Shown here: piece by piece, positions 31,655-39,025 of the stretch
How positions within the stretch are numbered: the stretch's first letter is position 1
How the letters are laid out: each line of letters starts with the position of its first letter
From: Megasphaera sp. AM44-1BH
GTDB taxonomy: Bacteria > Bacillota > Negativicutes > Veillonellales > Megasphaeraceae
Direction of reading: 5' to 3'
Length of the DNA: 64,000 nucleotides
Assembly: GCF_003467125.1 (NCBI RefSeq)
Contig: NZ_QSFA01000010.1
Span: forward strand, 1-64,000
Made by a program: the position numbers and the translations under genes
The notes under the pieces: generated by a model
The model's input: only the letters and a program-made list of their open reading frames with translations
Databases searched by the model: none
Told to the model about the DNA's origin: nothing

Positions 31655-32995
31655 TTAGAATACGAATACGAAGTTTGCACGAGTCATTTCTTCCGGATCC
31701 GTTGCGTTATTTTTAGCTTCGGAAGCGAATGTCTGCATTACGGAGAACATAGCATTCTTAGCGAACGTGTAGTCAACGCCTACACCCCAAGATTTGACAT
31801 TGTCCATATCGGAGAATCTCCACATGTTAGTGGAACCGCCGAGGAATGCATTCTGATCAGCATTGAGGTATTCAACCCAGGCATCCCAGGATTTCGGAGC
31901 TGCGAAGGAAGCTGTGCCATACTGGAGTTTGCCATACCATACTTCCGGATCATCAGCTTTGGAATCGTTAGCATTAATCTTTTCATAGTTACCAGTCAAA
32001 TTCCACTTCTGGCCGAAGTTGAAGCTTGCGAAAGCGCCCCAGAGATCGTCAGCAAAGGAAGCATGTTTATCTTTGTTAGCACCAAAGAAATCGTTGTAGT
32101 AAACACCTACAGAAGAACCAGCCAGACGGCCGCCGCCGAAGAAGCCTTCTAATTCGCCATAACCGGTCTTAACGCCGAGGATACCTTCGCCACCATTAGC
32201 ATAGGATTCCTGATCGTGTAAAGTATCTTTATCAGTAGACTTGAAGGTACCAGCGCCTTCTTTGAATTTACCATAGCCAGCGATAGCTTTGAATTTATCG
32301 CTCTTATACTGTAACTGAGCGCCATCGAAAGCATCACCGAACTGGTAGCCAACTTTATCACCGAGGATATAAGTATAACGGCCTACCAAGAGATCCCAGT
32401 TGTTGCCGCCGAAGTTGTAATCGACATTAGCAAGATCCGTATAGGTATCATTGCCGTCTTTACTTGCTGCATCGTTTGCCCCAAAAGAATAGGAGTTGGA
32501 GCTGATACCATAAGTTACTTTCGTGCGGTCATTAACCTGGGCATTAGCACGGAGACGAACACGATAATCCCAAGAATTATCATTTTCTCTCTTAGCGTTG
32601 TCGTCCTGATAACGATAACGGATACGAGCATCACCAGTGAGTTTTACGTTACCAACTTTGTTTTCGAGGTTGGATACGCGAACGCCGAGGCTGTTCAGTT
32701 CGTCAGCATATTCGTCAGCCAGTTTGTTGATGAGGGCACGCTGTTCAACGGAAGCTTTGTCCATGTGAGCCATAGCTTTAGCCGTCATTTCAGCTGCTTC
32801 ATAACGAGTGATGTTGCGGTCGCCCTGGAAGTAGGAGCCGTCTACACCCTGGATAATGCCAGCGTCAGCGAGTTCTACTACGGATTTGTAAGCCCAGGAA
32901 TCGGTCGGTACATCAACGAACGGGTTAGCTGCAAAAGCGCAGGTAGCGCCAACAGCCATGGTTGCAACTAAAGCTGCTAAAACTTTTGTTTTCAT
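31655..32995 (-). CDS. OmpM-type S-layer-homology porin, paralogue 1
   Basis: 446 residues. A signal peptide (1 to about 22, ending CAFA) is followed by one SLH domain (about 24-85; NPFVDVPTDSWAYKSV, GSYFQGDRNITRYEAAEM), a coiled coil (about 90-113) and an outer-membrane beta-barrel ending in FVFVF. OmpM proteins tether the outer membrane to polyamine-modified peptidoglycan via the SLH domain and act as porins in Negativicutes. The first ~115 residues and their DNA are nearly identical to the paralogue at 34571, while the barrels diverge. It has a perfect consensus promoter and a 180-nt leader sharing a motif with the paralogue. Confidence 0.93.
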   Translation of the reverse strand: MKTKVLAALVATMAVGATCAFAANPFVDVPTDSWAYKSVVELADAGIIQGVDGSYFQGDRNITRYEAAEMTAKAMAHMDKASVEQRALINKLADEYADELNSLGVRVSNLENKVGNVKLTGDARIRYRYQDDNAKRENDNSWDYRVRLRANAQVNDRTKVTYGISSNSYSFGANDAASKDGNDTYTDLANVDYNFGGNNWDLLVGRYTYILGDKVGYQFGDAFDGAQLQYKSDKFKAIAGYGKFKEGAGTFKSTDKDTLHDQESYANGGEGILGVKTGYGELEGFFGGGRLAGSSVGVYYNDFFGANKDKHASFADDLWGAFASFNFGQKWNLTGNYEKINANDSKADDPEVWYGKLQYGTASFAAPKSWDAWVEYLNADQNAFLGGSTNMWRFSDMDNVKSWGVGVDYTFAKNAMFSVMQTFASEAKNNATDPEEMTRANFVFVF

Positions 32996-33071
32996 TGTGA
33001 ATTACCCCTTTTCTAAAAATAAGTTTTACCACTCATTACGGTCGAGCATTGTACTTATTTCCACAAGGGGT

Positions 33072-33106
33072 TCATTGGCGAGTTGTCCTAGTTTCCTCTC
33101 TTTTAC
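33072..33106 (-). promoter_or_regulatory. Conserved ompM leader element, copy 1
   Basis: On the minus strand AGTAAAAGAGAGGAAACTAG, then GA, CA and ACTCGCCAATGA. The same block with 1-2 differences lies in the leader of the second ompM gene (35947-35981). The rest of the two leaders is dissimilar, which points to selection on the element. Confidence 0.65.
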
Positions 33107-33184
33107 TACCCTGGTTTCTATAAGTTTGTATGCTCTCAATCTCGGTCACTGCCTGGGAACATTCCCACCTGCGACCTTGATGAC

Positions 33185-33213
33185 ATTATACCCCAAGATT
33201 GTTTTTTTGTCAA
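33185..33213 (-). promoter_or_regulatory. Promoter of ompM paralogue 1 (perfect consensus)
   Basis: Minus strand: -35 TTGACA (33208-33213), 17-bp spacer, -10 TATAAT (33185-33190). Both boxes are exact consensus, consistent with a very abundant outer-membrane protein. The leader is about 180 nt. Confidence 0.85.
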
Positions 33214-33518
33214 AATGGCGTAAAGAATGTGTCAACCATGGGCTTTACAGGCATTTTACAAGGTAAATGTAAACCCTGCGGTTAAAAATTTATTAAATTT
33301 TGTCTCAATCATTCTTAAATTTGTATCGGATTTGTAACAAAAACCGGCAGTAAAATAAACTGTTAAAAAAACGCTCTCTTTCCCACCGTTACGCCGTTCA
33401 TGCCCTATGACAAAACGCTCGTTTTTCACGTACTTTTTGAACGTCCCCAATTGCTTATGCCAATTTTGCATAGATATGAATTTATATCATATCGATTTGA
33501 GGTTAAACGTATAAATTA
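33214..33518. other. AT-rich spacer without a supported gene
   Basis: About 300 bp between the ompM1 promoter and repeat A2. A 71-codon minus-strand frame (33256-33471) has no ribosome site and no recognisable product, so I do not call it. Nothing else was seen. Confidence 0.5.
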
Positions 33519-33680
33519 GGACCCACGGCCGGTGACTTATTTCCCCTGCCTCGCCAGCGTGACCATCATCTACTGCGTCGTCGTCGGTCAACGTAGCCCC
33601 GCTACGCCTCCCTCCATCCTCCTTGCATATGACGGCCCCGCTGACGATTCAGGATGGAAACCGTCACCGGTCGTGGGTCC
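33519..33680. repeat. Palindromic repeat family A, copy A2
   Basis: A 162-bp imperfect palindrome with arms GGACCCACGGCCGGTGAC (33519-33536) and GTCACCGGTCGTGGGTCC (33663-33680). It is over 90 percent identical to A1 by eye and shares its right flank to about 33720. Confidence 0.75.
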
Positions 33681-33720
33681 TGTGTTGCTCGTATCGTGGA
33701 ATAAAAAATAGCCGGTTCGA

Positions 33721-33990
33721 CGGACATGTAATATGGCGTCCCTGCGAAGGGAAGCTGGCGCCAACGGCGTCTGAAGGGTCCTTTTATCATTTGAGTTCCA
33801 GTATCTGAGTCCGAGGACGTTGCATATCAAACCGGCTCCAACCTCGCAAACCGGCTTCATAACCGAATGTAGAAAAGGACTCATGACATGATAAGACTCT
33901 AAATTGAAATAAGAACCCTTCCACCGCTATAGCGGTCCCCCTTCCCTTCGCAGGGACGGCAAAGACTCCCAGTCCGTCAAACAGTTATAT
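33721..33990. repeat. Mosaic of B/D-type repeat modules
   Basis: Contains AGCTGGCGCC-AAC-GGCGTCTGAAGG (33750-33778), the GTATCTGAGTCCGAGGA block, and a CTTCCACCGCTATAGCGGTC module (33919-33938) followed by CTTCGCAGGGACGGC. Each block recurs elsewhere in 34-38 kb in other combinations. No gene is supported. Confidence 0.6.
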
Positions 33991-34250
33991 GTGTATATCG
34001 TCGGTTTGAAGCACCGTGTAGCAGGGCGTCCCCGTGATAAGCAGAGAACCACATTTGAAGGAGCATAGCGACGCGCAAATGTGTGTGAATCGCTTATACC
34101 GAAACGCAGTGCCCTATCGAAGTCCTCTGTCAGAGAGGTAGAAATTTCGTGGTTTCGGTAAGGGAAGCTGTCAGCTTTGCTGACTGAAGGGGTTTTATAT
34201 CATCTGAGTTCTAGTATCTGAGTCCGAAAGACATTGCATGTCGGACAGGG
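33991..34250. repeat. Interspersed repeat family B, copy B2 (uninterrupted)
   Basis: Full-length copy from GTATATCGTCGG to GTCGGACAGG. Contains CACATTTG/CAAATGTG and ACCGAAAC (34098-34105) / GTTTCGGT (34152-34159) hairpin arms and an AGCTGTCAGCTTTGCTGACTG hairpin region. At 34087-34091 it shows the site that carries A3 in copy B1. Confidence 0.75.
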
Positions 34251-34261
34251 TTCCAGCATAG

Positions 34262-34445
34262 CAAATCGGCTTCATCACTGCACGTGGAAAAGGATTCAAA
34301 AATAGGACTCTTGATGAAAGTAAGAACCCTTCCGCCACTTCGTGGCCCTCCTTCATCTCTGCTGTCCGTTTCGGCAACCGCCTTGCGCTTCCTTTCAGTC
34401 AGCACCTTGCGGGCCGAAAAGGCCCTTCCTTTCGCAAGGACGGCA
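34262..34445. repeat. Interspersed repeat family D with module E, copy 1
   Basis: Starts CTTCATCACTGCACGTGGAA, contains a CGCCACTTCGTGG hairpin and ends with module E (34362-34435), which reads CGCCTTGCGCTTCCTTTCAG and ACCTTGCGGGCCGAAAAGG. Same order as 36191-36353 and 37960-38112. Confidence 0.7.
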
Positions 34446-34520
34446 ATGTTACACGGCAAACCGGCTTTTTCTGCAAACTATAAACCCGGAACTACAAACT
34501 ATCCTTCCCCTTTCCCTGCG

Positions 34521-34557
34521 AAAAAAAAAGCCGCGCACCATTTCAGCACACGGCTTG
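34521..34557 (-). terminator. Terminator of the second ompM gene
   Basis: Stem AAGCCGTGTGCT / GGTGCGCGGCTT followed by T9 on the minus strand, 14 nt after the stop. Confidence 0.85.
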
Positions 34558-34570
34558 TTCACTATTTCTT

Positions 34571-35884
34571 TTAGAAGAAGAAGTTGATTTCTACATCGGT
34601 AAATTCATCGGGATCGTCAGAACCATGTTTGGCTTCTGTCCCGAAGGTCTGGGCAGCTGTGAGGACTACGTTTTTAGCCAGTGTGTAGTCGATGCCTACG
34701 CCCCACGATTTCACGTTGTCGAGGACGCTGTCGTCACGCCAGGAGTTGGTCGCACCGCCAAGGAGAGCTCCTCTGTCGGAGTTGATGTATTCTACCCAGG
34801 CATCCCAGGTACCGCGGGTTTCGCTGTCGGCACTGCCATAGGTCAGTTTGCCAATCCATACTTCCGGGTCATCGGTTACGTCATTACTGATTTTTTCATA
34901 GTTTGCAAATGCATTCCATTTACCGAGATTCAGGCTGGCATAAGCTCCCCAGAGGTCATCGGCTTTAAAGCCTTTCGCGCCGCCACTGAAATCATTGTAA
35001 TATACACCAACAGCCGAACCAGCTGCACGGCCACCGCCAAAGAATCCTTCTAATTCGCCATAGCCGGTCTTGACACCGAGGAGGCCATTGCCTACCACTT
35101 CTGCATCGGCATCATCAGCTGCATAGCCTTCTTTAAATTTACCATAACCAGCGGTAGCGGCAAAATGATCGCTGGTGTACTTCAGTTCAGCGCGGTCAAA
35201 TACATCACCATACTGGAATCCATAGGCATTGTCACCGCCGAGAATATACGTATCGGTACGGCCGACGCTGAGATTCCAGTGGTCACCGCCAAAATTGTAA
35301 TCTACTTTGGCATCATCGGTGAAGGTATCGCCATTGTCGTCATCGGCGCCCGATGCTGCACCATTATCGCCAAAATTCAGGTCACCTGTGCTGATGCCAT
35401 AGGTTACGGTCGTACGGTCATTGACCTGGGCATTGGCGCGGACGCGAAAACGATAATCCCAGGAATGATCGTTACGATAATCATCATTGCCATTCTGATG
35501 CTGGAAACGGATACGGGCATCACCGGTAAGTTTGACATTGCCCACTTTCTTTTCAAGGTTGGCAACGCGGACGCCGAGGCTGTTCAGTTCGTCAGCATAT
35601 TCGTCGGCCAGTTTGTTGATGAGGGCACGCTGTTCAACGGAAGCTTTGTCCATGTGAGCCATAGCTTTAGCCGTCATTTCAGCTGCTTCATAACGAGTGA
35701 TGTTGCGGTCGCCCTGGAAGTAGGAGCCGTCTACACCCTGGATAATGCCAGCGTCAGCAAGTTCTACTACGGATTTGTAAGCCCAGGAATCGGTCGGTAC
35801 ATCGACAAACGGGTTCGCTGCAAAAGCGCAGGTAGCGCCAACAGCCATGGTTGCTACGAGAGATGCAATGATTTTCTTTTTCAT
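34571..35884 (-). CDS. OmpM-type S-layer-homology porin, paralogue 2
   Basis: 437 residues with the same layout as the gene at 31655: signal peptide (1-22), SLH domain (about 24-85), coiled coil (about 90-113, LGVRVANLEKKVGNVKL) and a beta-barrel ending in EINFFF. About 290 bp of the 5' end are nearly identical to paralogue 1 even at synonymous positions, whereas the barrel segments differ in loops. This suggests recent gene conversion or selection for a fixed anchor with variable exterior. It is flanked on both sides by the repeat mosaic. Confidence 0.93.
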   Translation of the reverse strand: MKKKIIASLVATMAVGATCAFAANPFVDVPTDSWAYKSVVELADAGIIQGVDGSYFQGDRNITRYEAAEMTAKAMAHMDKASVEQRALINKLADEYADELNSLGVRVANLEKKVGNVKLTGDARIRFQHQNGNDDYRNDHSWDYRFRVRANAQVNDRTTVTYGISTGDLNFGDNGAASGADDDNGDTFTDDAKVDYNFGGDHWNLSVGRTDTYILGGDNAYGFQYGDVFDRAELKYTSDHFAATAGYGKFKEGYAADDADAEVVGNGLLGVKTGYGELEGFFGGGRAAGSAVGVYYNDFSGGAKGFKADDLWGAYASLNLGKWNAFANYEKISNDVTDDPEVWIGKLTYGSADSETRGTWDAWVEYINSDRGALLGGATNSWRDDSVLDNVKSWGVGIDYTLAKNVVLTAAQTFGTEAKHGSDDPDEFTDVEINFFF

Positions 35885-35946
35885 TTGGTAACCTCTTTTC
35901 TAATAGAAACGTATGTCTGATGAGAATACTTCCATTGTCCAAGAGC

Positions 35947-35981
35947 TCATTGGCGAGTGTTCCTAGTTTCCTCTCTTTTAC
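35947..35981 (-). promoter_or_regulatory. Conserved ompM leader element, copy 2
   Basis: Minus strand AGTAAAAGAGAGGAAACTAG, then GAAC and ACTCGCCAATGA, matching 33072-33106. It lies about 60-95 nt upstream of the start codon. Confidence 0.65.
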
Positions 35982-36051
35982 TGACTTAGACAGTATTGTG
36001 AGTACTCTCATCTATCCTATGTACCAAAAAGCACATAATGAGGACATACAT

Positions 36052-36081
36052 AGTATACTATTAGATAAAGTTTGTTGTCAA
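36052..36081 (-). promoter_or_regulatory. Promoter of ompM paralogue 2
   Basis: Minus strand: -35 TTGACA (36076-36081), 18-bp spacer, -10 TATACT (36052-36057). The leader is about 160 nt. Confidence 0.75.
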
Positions 36082-36190
36082 CGTTATTGATTTATATTAT
36101 CATAATTAAATGCATGAATATAATAGCGCAGCGGCGGCCGGCCCTGTCAATAAACGACCTACGACGAACGAACTACGATTCTTTTCCTAT

Positions 36191-36540
36191 GAACCGACGT
36201 CATCACTGCACGTGGAAGCGGATTCATAAATGGGACTCTGGATTTGAGTAAAGCCCCTTCAGACGCCTACGGCGCCAGCTTCATCTCTGCTCTCCGTTTC
36301 GGCAACCGCCTTGCACTTCCTTGCAGTCAGCACCTTGCGGGCCGAAAAGGGCCCTCACGGGGACGCCTTCTAACGCATCAAACCGGCTATGTTTGCTGTC
36401 GGTTCGAAGTGCTGTGTAGCATGGCTCCCCTGGGAAGCGGGAGCTGGCGCCGTAGGCGTCTGAGGGGTTCTTTTATAATCTAAGTCCCAGTATCTGAGTC
36501 CGAGGAACGCGGCACGTCAGACAGGTACCAACGTAGCAAG
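36191..36540. repeat. Repeat mosaic: family D/E copy 2 plus a short B variant
   Basis: D block from CGTCATCACTGCACGTGGAA with a GACGCCTACGGCGCC hairpin (36270-36285), module E (36292-36353), then TCACGGGGACGCC, TGTTTGCTGTCGGTTCGAAG and the short B form with AGCTGGCGCC-GTA-GGCGTCTGAGG and GTATCTGAGTCCGAGGAACG. An apparent 79-codon ORF here is only translated repeat. Confidence 0.65.
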
Positions 36541-36583
36541 TCGCCACTTTCGATGAACGAACTACGATTCTTTTCCTATGAAC

Positions 36584-36727
36584 CGACTTCATCACTGCAC
36601 GTGGAAGCGGACTCATGATAAAACTCTGTATTTGAGTAAGGCCCCTTCCACCACTTCGTGGTCCCCCTTCCCTTCACAGGGACGGCAAAAATGCTCTGTC
36701 CGTCCATCTGCCTATCTACACAATTAA
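36584..36727. repeat. Family D, copy 3 (without module E)
   Basis: CTTCATCACTGCACGTGGAA to CTCTGTCCGTCCATCTGCC, with a CCACCACTTCGTGGTCC hairpin in the position where other copies carry different hairpins. Confidence 0.6.
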
Positions 36728-36974
36728 TTAGTTCAAAGCACAGTGTAGCAGGGCGTCCCCGCGATAAGCAGAGAACCACATTTGAAGGAGCATAGCGACG
36801 CACAAATGTGTGTGAATCGCTTATACCGAAACGCAGTGCCCTATCGAAGTCCTCTGTCAGAGAGGTAGAAATTTCGTGGTTTCGGTAAGGGAAGCTGTCA
36901 GCTCCGCTGACTGAAGGGGCTTTATATCATCTGAGTTCTAGTATCTGAGTCCGAGGAACGTGACACGTCGGACA
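36728..36974. repeat. Interspersed repeat family B, copy B3
   Basis: Left part TTAGTTCAAAGCACAGTGTA replaces the GTCGGTTTGAAGCACC of B1/B2. From CGTCCCC onward it matches B2 to GTCGGACAGG, including both hairpins and the AGCTGTCAGCTCCGCTGACTG block. Confidence 0.7.
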
Positions 36975-37031
36975 GGTGCCAACCTTGCAAACTGACTTTT
37001 TCTGCAAACTATCCTATCCTGGCAAACTCAA

Positions 37032-37409
37032 TTATTTACTCCATATCACATTGTGAACTTTTTGTTTCACATATTGGTCAATGGCTGTACACACATCCAA
37101 GAAATGGTGCCGGATATCTAAATTTGTAAATCTCATGACGGATAAGTGGTACGACTGTAAGATTTTTGTTCTTCGTGCATCATCTGCTATCCCTTTTTCT
37201 TCATAGTGCTGGCTTCCGTCTATTTCTATGACTAAGCTTGCCTGCCGGCAATAGAAATCAACGATATATCGATCTATGCATTTTTGCCGATAAAATTTCA
37301 CAGGATAAGTACGCAGAAAATCATACCACAGATGTCGTTCTTCTGGCGTCATGGATTTTCTCAATGTACGTGCTAAGCGTATATTTTTGTCAACATAATT
37401 CCCCGGCAT
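37032..37409 (-). CDS. DUF559 endonuclease-domain protein (Vsr/PD-(D/E)XK-like)
   Basis: About 125 residues from MPGNYVDKNI, preceded by GGAGAG. Family hallmarks are RKSMTPEERHLWYDFLR, FYRQKCIDRYIVDFYC (Asp of the nuclease core) and LVIEIDGSQHYE (about 75-86), with RFTNLDI near the end. DUF559 proteins are predicted nucleases related to very-short-patch repair enzymes; the substrate is unknown. The gene is embedded between repeat modules, with CCAACCTTGCAAAC sequences on both sides, and is AT-richer than the core genome, so transfer with the repeats is plausible. Confidence 0.82.
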   Translation of the reverse strand: MPGNYVDKNIRLARTLRKSMTPEERHLWYDFLRTYPVKFYRQKCIDRYIVDFYCRQASLVIEIDGSQHYEEKGIADDARRTKILQSYHLSVMRFTNLDIRHHFLDVCTAIDQYVKQKVHNVIWSK

Positions 37410-37439
37410 ATATCTCTCCTGCAAAAATAATAGGATGAT

Positions 37440-37628
37440 GAATAAAATCCAACCTTGCAAACCGACGTCATCACTGCACGTGGAAGCGGACTCATAAATA
37501 GGACTCTGGATTTGAGTAAAGCCCCTTCAGACGCCTACGGCGCCAGCTTCCCCTCACGGGGACGCCTTCTAACGCATCAAGCCGGCTATGTTTGCTGTCG
37601 GTTCGAAGGACCGTGTAGCAAGCCACCA
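37440..37628. repeat. Family D, copy 4
   Basis: CGACGTCATCACTGCACGTG, the GACGCCTACGGCGCCAGC hairpin (37530-37547), CCCCTCACGGGGACGCC and TGTTTGCTGTCGGTTCGAAG; near-identical to parts of 36191-36410 but without module E at this point. Confidence 0.65.
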
Positions 37629-37710
37629 CTGTGAAGGGGTGGCCCTTTTCGGCCCACAAGGTGCTGACTGCAAGGAAGCGCAAGGCGGCTGTCGAAAAGG
37701 CCCTTCACAG
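37629..37710. repeat. Module E in inverted orientation
   Basis: CAAGGTGCTGACTGCAAGG and AAGCGCAAGGC are the exact reverse complement of the E core at 36305-36334. It is bounded by inverted arms CTGTGAAGGG...GCC.TTTTCG (37629-37651) and CGAAAAGGCCCTTCACAG (37693-37710). Confidence 0.65.
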
Positions 37711-37750
37711 GGACGGCAAAAATGCTCTGTCCGTCCATCTGCCTATCTAT

Positions 37751-37880
37751 ACAATCAATTAGTTCAAAGCACAGTGTAGCAGGGCGTCCCCGTGAGGGGA
37801 AGCTGTCAGCTCTGCTGACTGAAGGGGCCTTTTATAATCTGAGTCCCAGTATCTGAGTCCGAGGAACGCGGCACGTTGGA
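37751..37880. repeat. Family B, short copy B4
   Basis: Same ends as B3 (ATCAATTAGTTCAAAGCACA to GTTGGACAGGTGCC) but lacking the internal ~125-bp segment with the ACCGAAAC/GTTTCGGT hairpin, so CGTCCCCGTGA joins GGGGAAGCTGTCAGC directly. Confidence 0.65.
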
Positions 37881-37959
37881 CAGGTGCCAACGTAGCAAGT
37901 CGCCACTTTTAATAAACGACCAACGACGAACGAACTACGATTCTTTTCCTATGAACCGA

Positions 37960-38235
37960 CGTCATCACTGCACGTGGAAGCGGATTCATAAATATGACTC
38001 TGGATTTGAGTAAGGCCCCTTCCACCACTTCGTGGGCCCATCTCTGCTGTCCGTTTCGGCAGCCGCCTTGCGCTTCCTTTCAGTCAGCACCTTGCGGGCC
38101 GAAAAGGCCCTTCCACCTAACGGGGACGGCAAAGATACTCTGTCCGCCTATCTCCTTATTTCATAGACGGCTTCCAACGTTGCAAACTGGCCCTTTCCTG
38201 CAAACTACAAACTTCCCACTGCAAACTATCCTTAC
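37960..38235. repeat. Family D with module E, copy 5, plus heptamer tract
   Basis: CGTCATCACTGCACGTGGAA, a CCACTTCGTGG hairpin, module E (38047-38112), then a tract with repeated GCAAACT/ACAAACT heptamers (38183-38229) just after the HAD gene. No gene is supported. Confidence 0.6.
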
Positions 38236-38916
38236 CTATCCTTTCAGTATCTGCATGAATCCTTCCGGGCCGGGCAGGCGATGCAGGAGGCGCCAGGGGT
38301 GGTGTTCTGCCAGTTGGTCGTAGGTATAGCGCCCGGTAGCGACGGAGATGGTTTTTGCCCCGATGGCTTTGCCGCACTGGATGTCGTAGGGGGTATCTCC
38401 GATGACGTACATGGTGCCTATGGTATCGCCCCAGGCTTTTTTTGCCAGTTCGTAGGCGTGGCGGGCCATGTCATCGCGATAGTAAAACTGACAGGCAAAT
38501 CCGGAGTGGTCAAAGTCAAAATACCGGGACAGGTCGAAGAAATCGAGTTTCAGTCTCGCTCCATAGATACTGTTTCCTGTGAGCAGACATTGACGATATC
38601 CTTCGGTCTCTGCCAGGAAGGGCAGGAGTTCCCGGGCCGGCGGTATGACTTCGCCTTTCATTTTTTTCAGCCATTTCATAAGCTTTTTTTCGTAGTTCCG
38701 GCAGAACTGGTTTACTTCTTCATCGGTGGGCATAACGCCTGTAGCCTGATAGAGAAGCTGCTGGCAGATGTAGTTATCCGTCCGGCCGCCAGCGGCGATT
38801 TTGGGCACGGCCTGGTCATCGCCCTGCAGTTCGTGAAATACCTCATGGATGGCGTGCATGCCGGCCATTCCTGTATTGACCAGTGTCCCATCTATATCCC
38901 AATATACTATGTCCAT
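38236..38916 (-). CDS. HAD-superfamily hydrolase (phosphoglycolate phosphatase-like)
   Basis: 226 residues. HAD motif I is WDIDGTLVNT (6-15; Asp nucleophile and general acid), motif II is LLTGNS (about 111-116), and motif IV is YVIGDTPYDIQCGKA (about 171-185). A helical cap between motifs I and II places it with the phosphoglycolate phosphatase/beta-phosphoglucomutase group. Substrate unknown. Its 3' end abuts the repeat mosaic without an obvious terminator; the ackA terminator lies just upstream. Confidence 0.85.
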   Translation of the reverse strand: MDIVYWDIDGTLVNTGMAGMHAIHEVFHELQGDDQAVPKIAAGGRTDNYICQQLLYQATGVMPTDEEVNQFCRNYEKKLMKWLKKMKGEVIPPARELLPFLAETEGYRQCLLTGNSIYGARLKLDFFDLSRYFDFDHSGFACQFYYRDDMARHAYELAKKAWGDTIGTMYVIGDTPYDIQCGKAIGAKTISVATGRYTYDQLAEHHPWRLLHRLPGPEGFMQILKG

Positions 38917-38933
38917 ACTGATTTCCCCCTAAC

Positions 38934-38998
38934 GAAAAAGGAGCCGGGCAGCGGCGCAAAACAGCCAATGCTGTTTTACACTGCATGCCCAGCCCCCT
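38934..38998 (-). terminator. Terminator of ackA
   Basis: Long imperfect stem from GGGGGCTGGGCATGC to GCTGCCCGGCTCC, capped by AAAACAGC/GCTGTTTT, followed by TTTTT on the minus strand. Confidence 0.8.
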
Positions 38999-39025
38999 CA
39001 GCCAGTTTTTATGACAGGTGCCGTG

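Noticed and set aside
33256..33471. 71-codon minus-strand ORF upstream of the first ompM gene
   Set aside because: No ribosome site, no family resemblance, and AT-rich spacer composition.
33721..38112. CRISPR array
   Set aside because: Repeats are long, irregularly spaced and modular, with no uniform spacers and no cas genes.
36244..38323. Short ORFs with translations such as LAGRKGPS in the repeat mosaic
   Set aside because: Several copies of the same repeat give similar peptides in different frames and orientations. None has a ribosome site.
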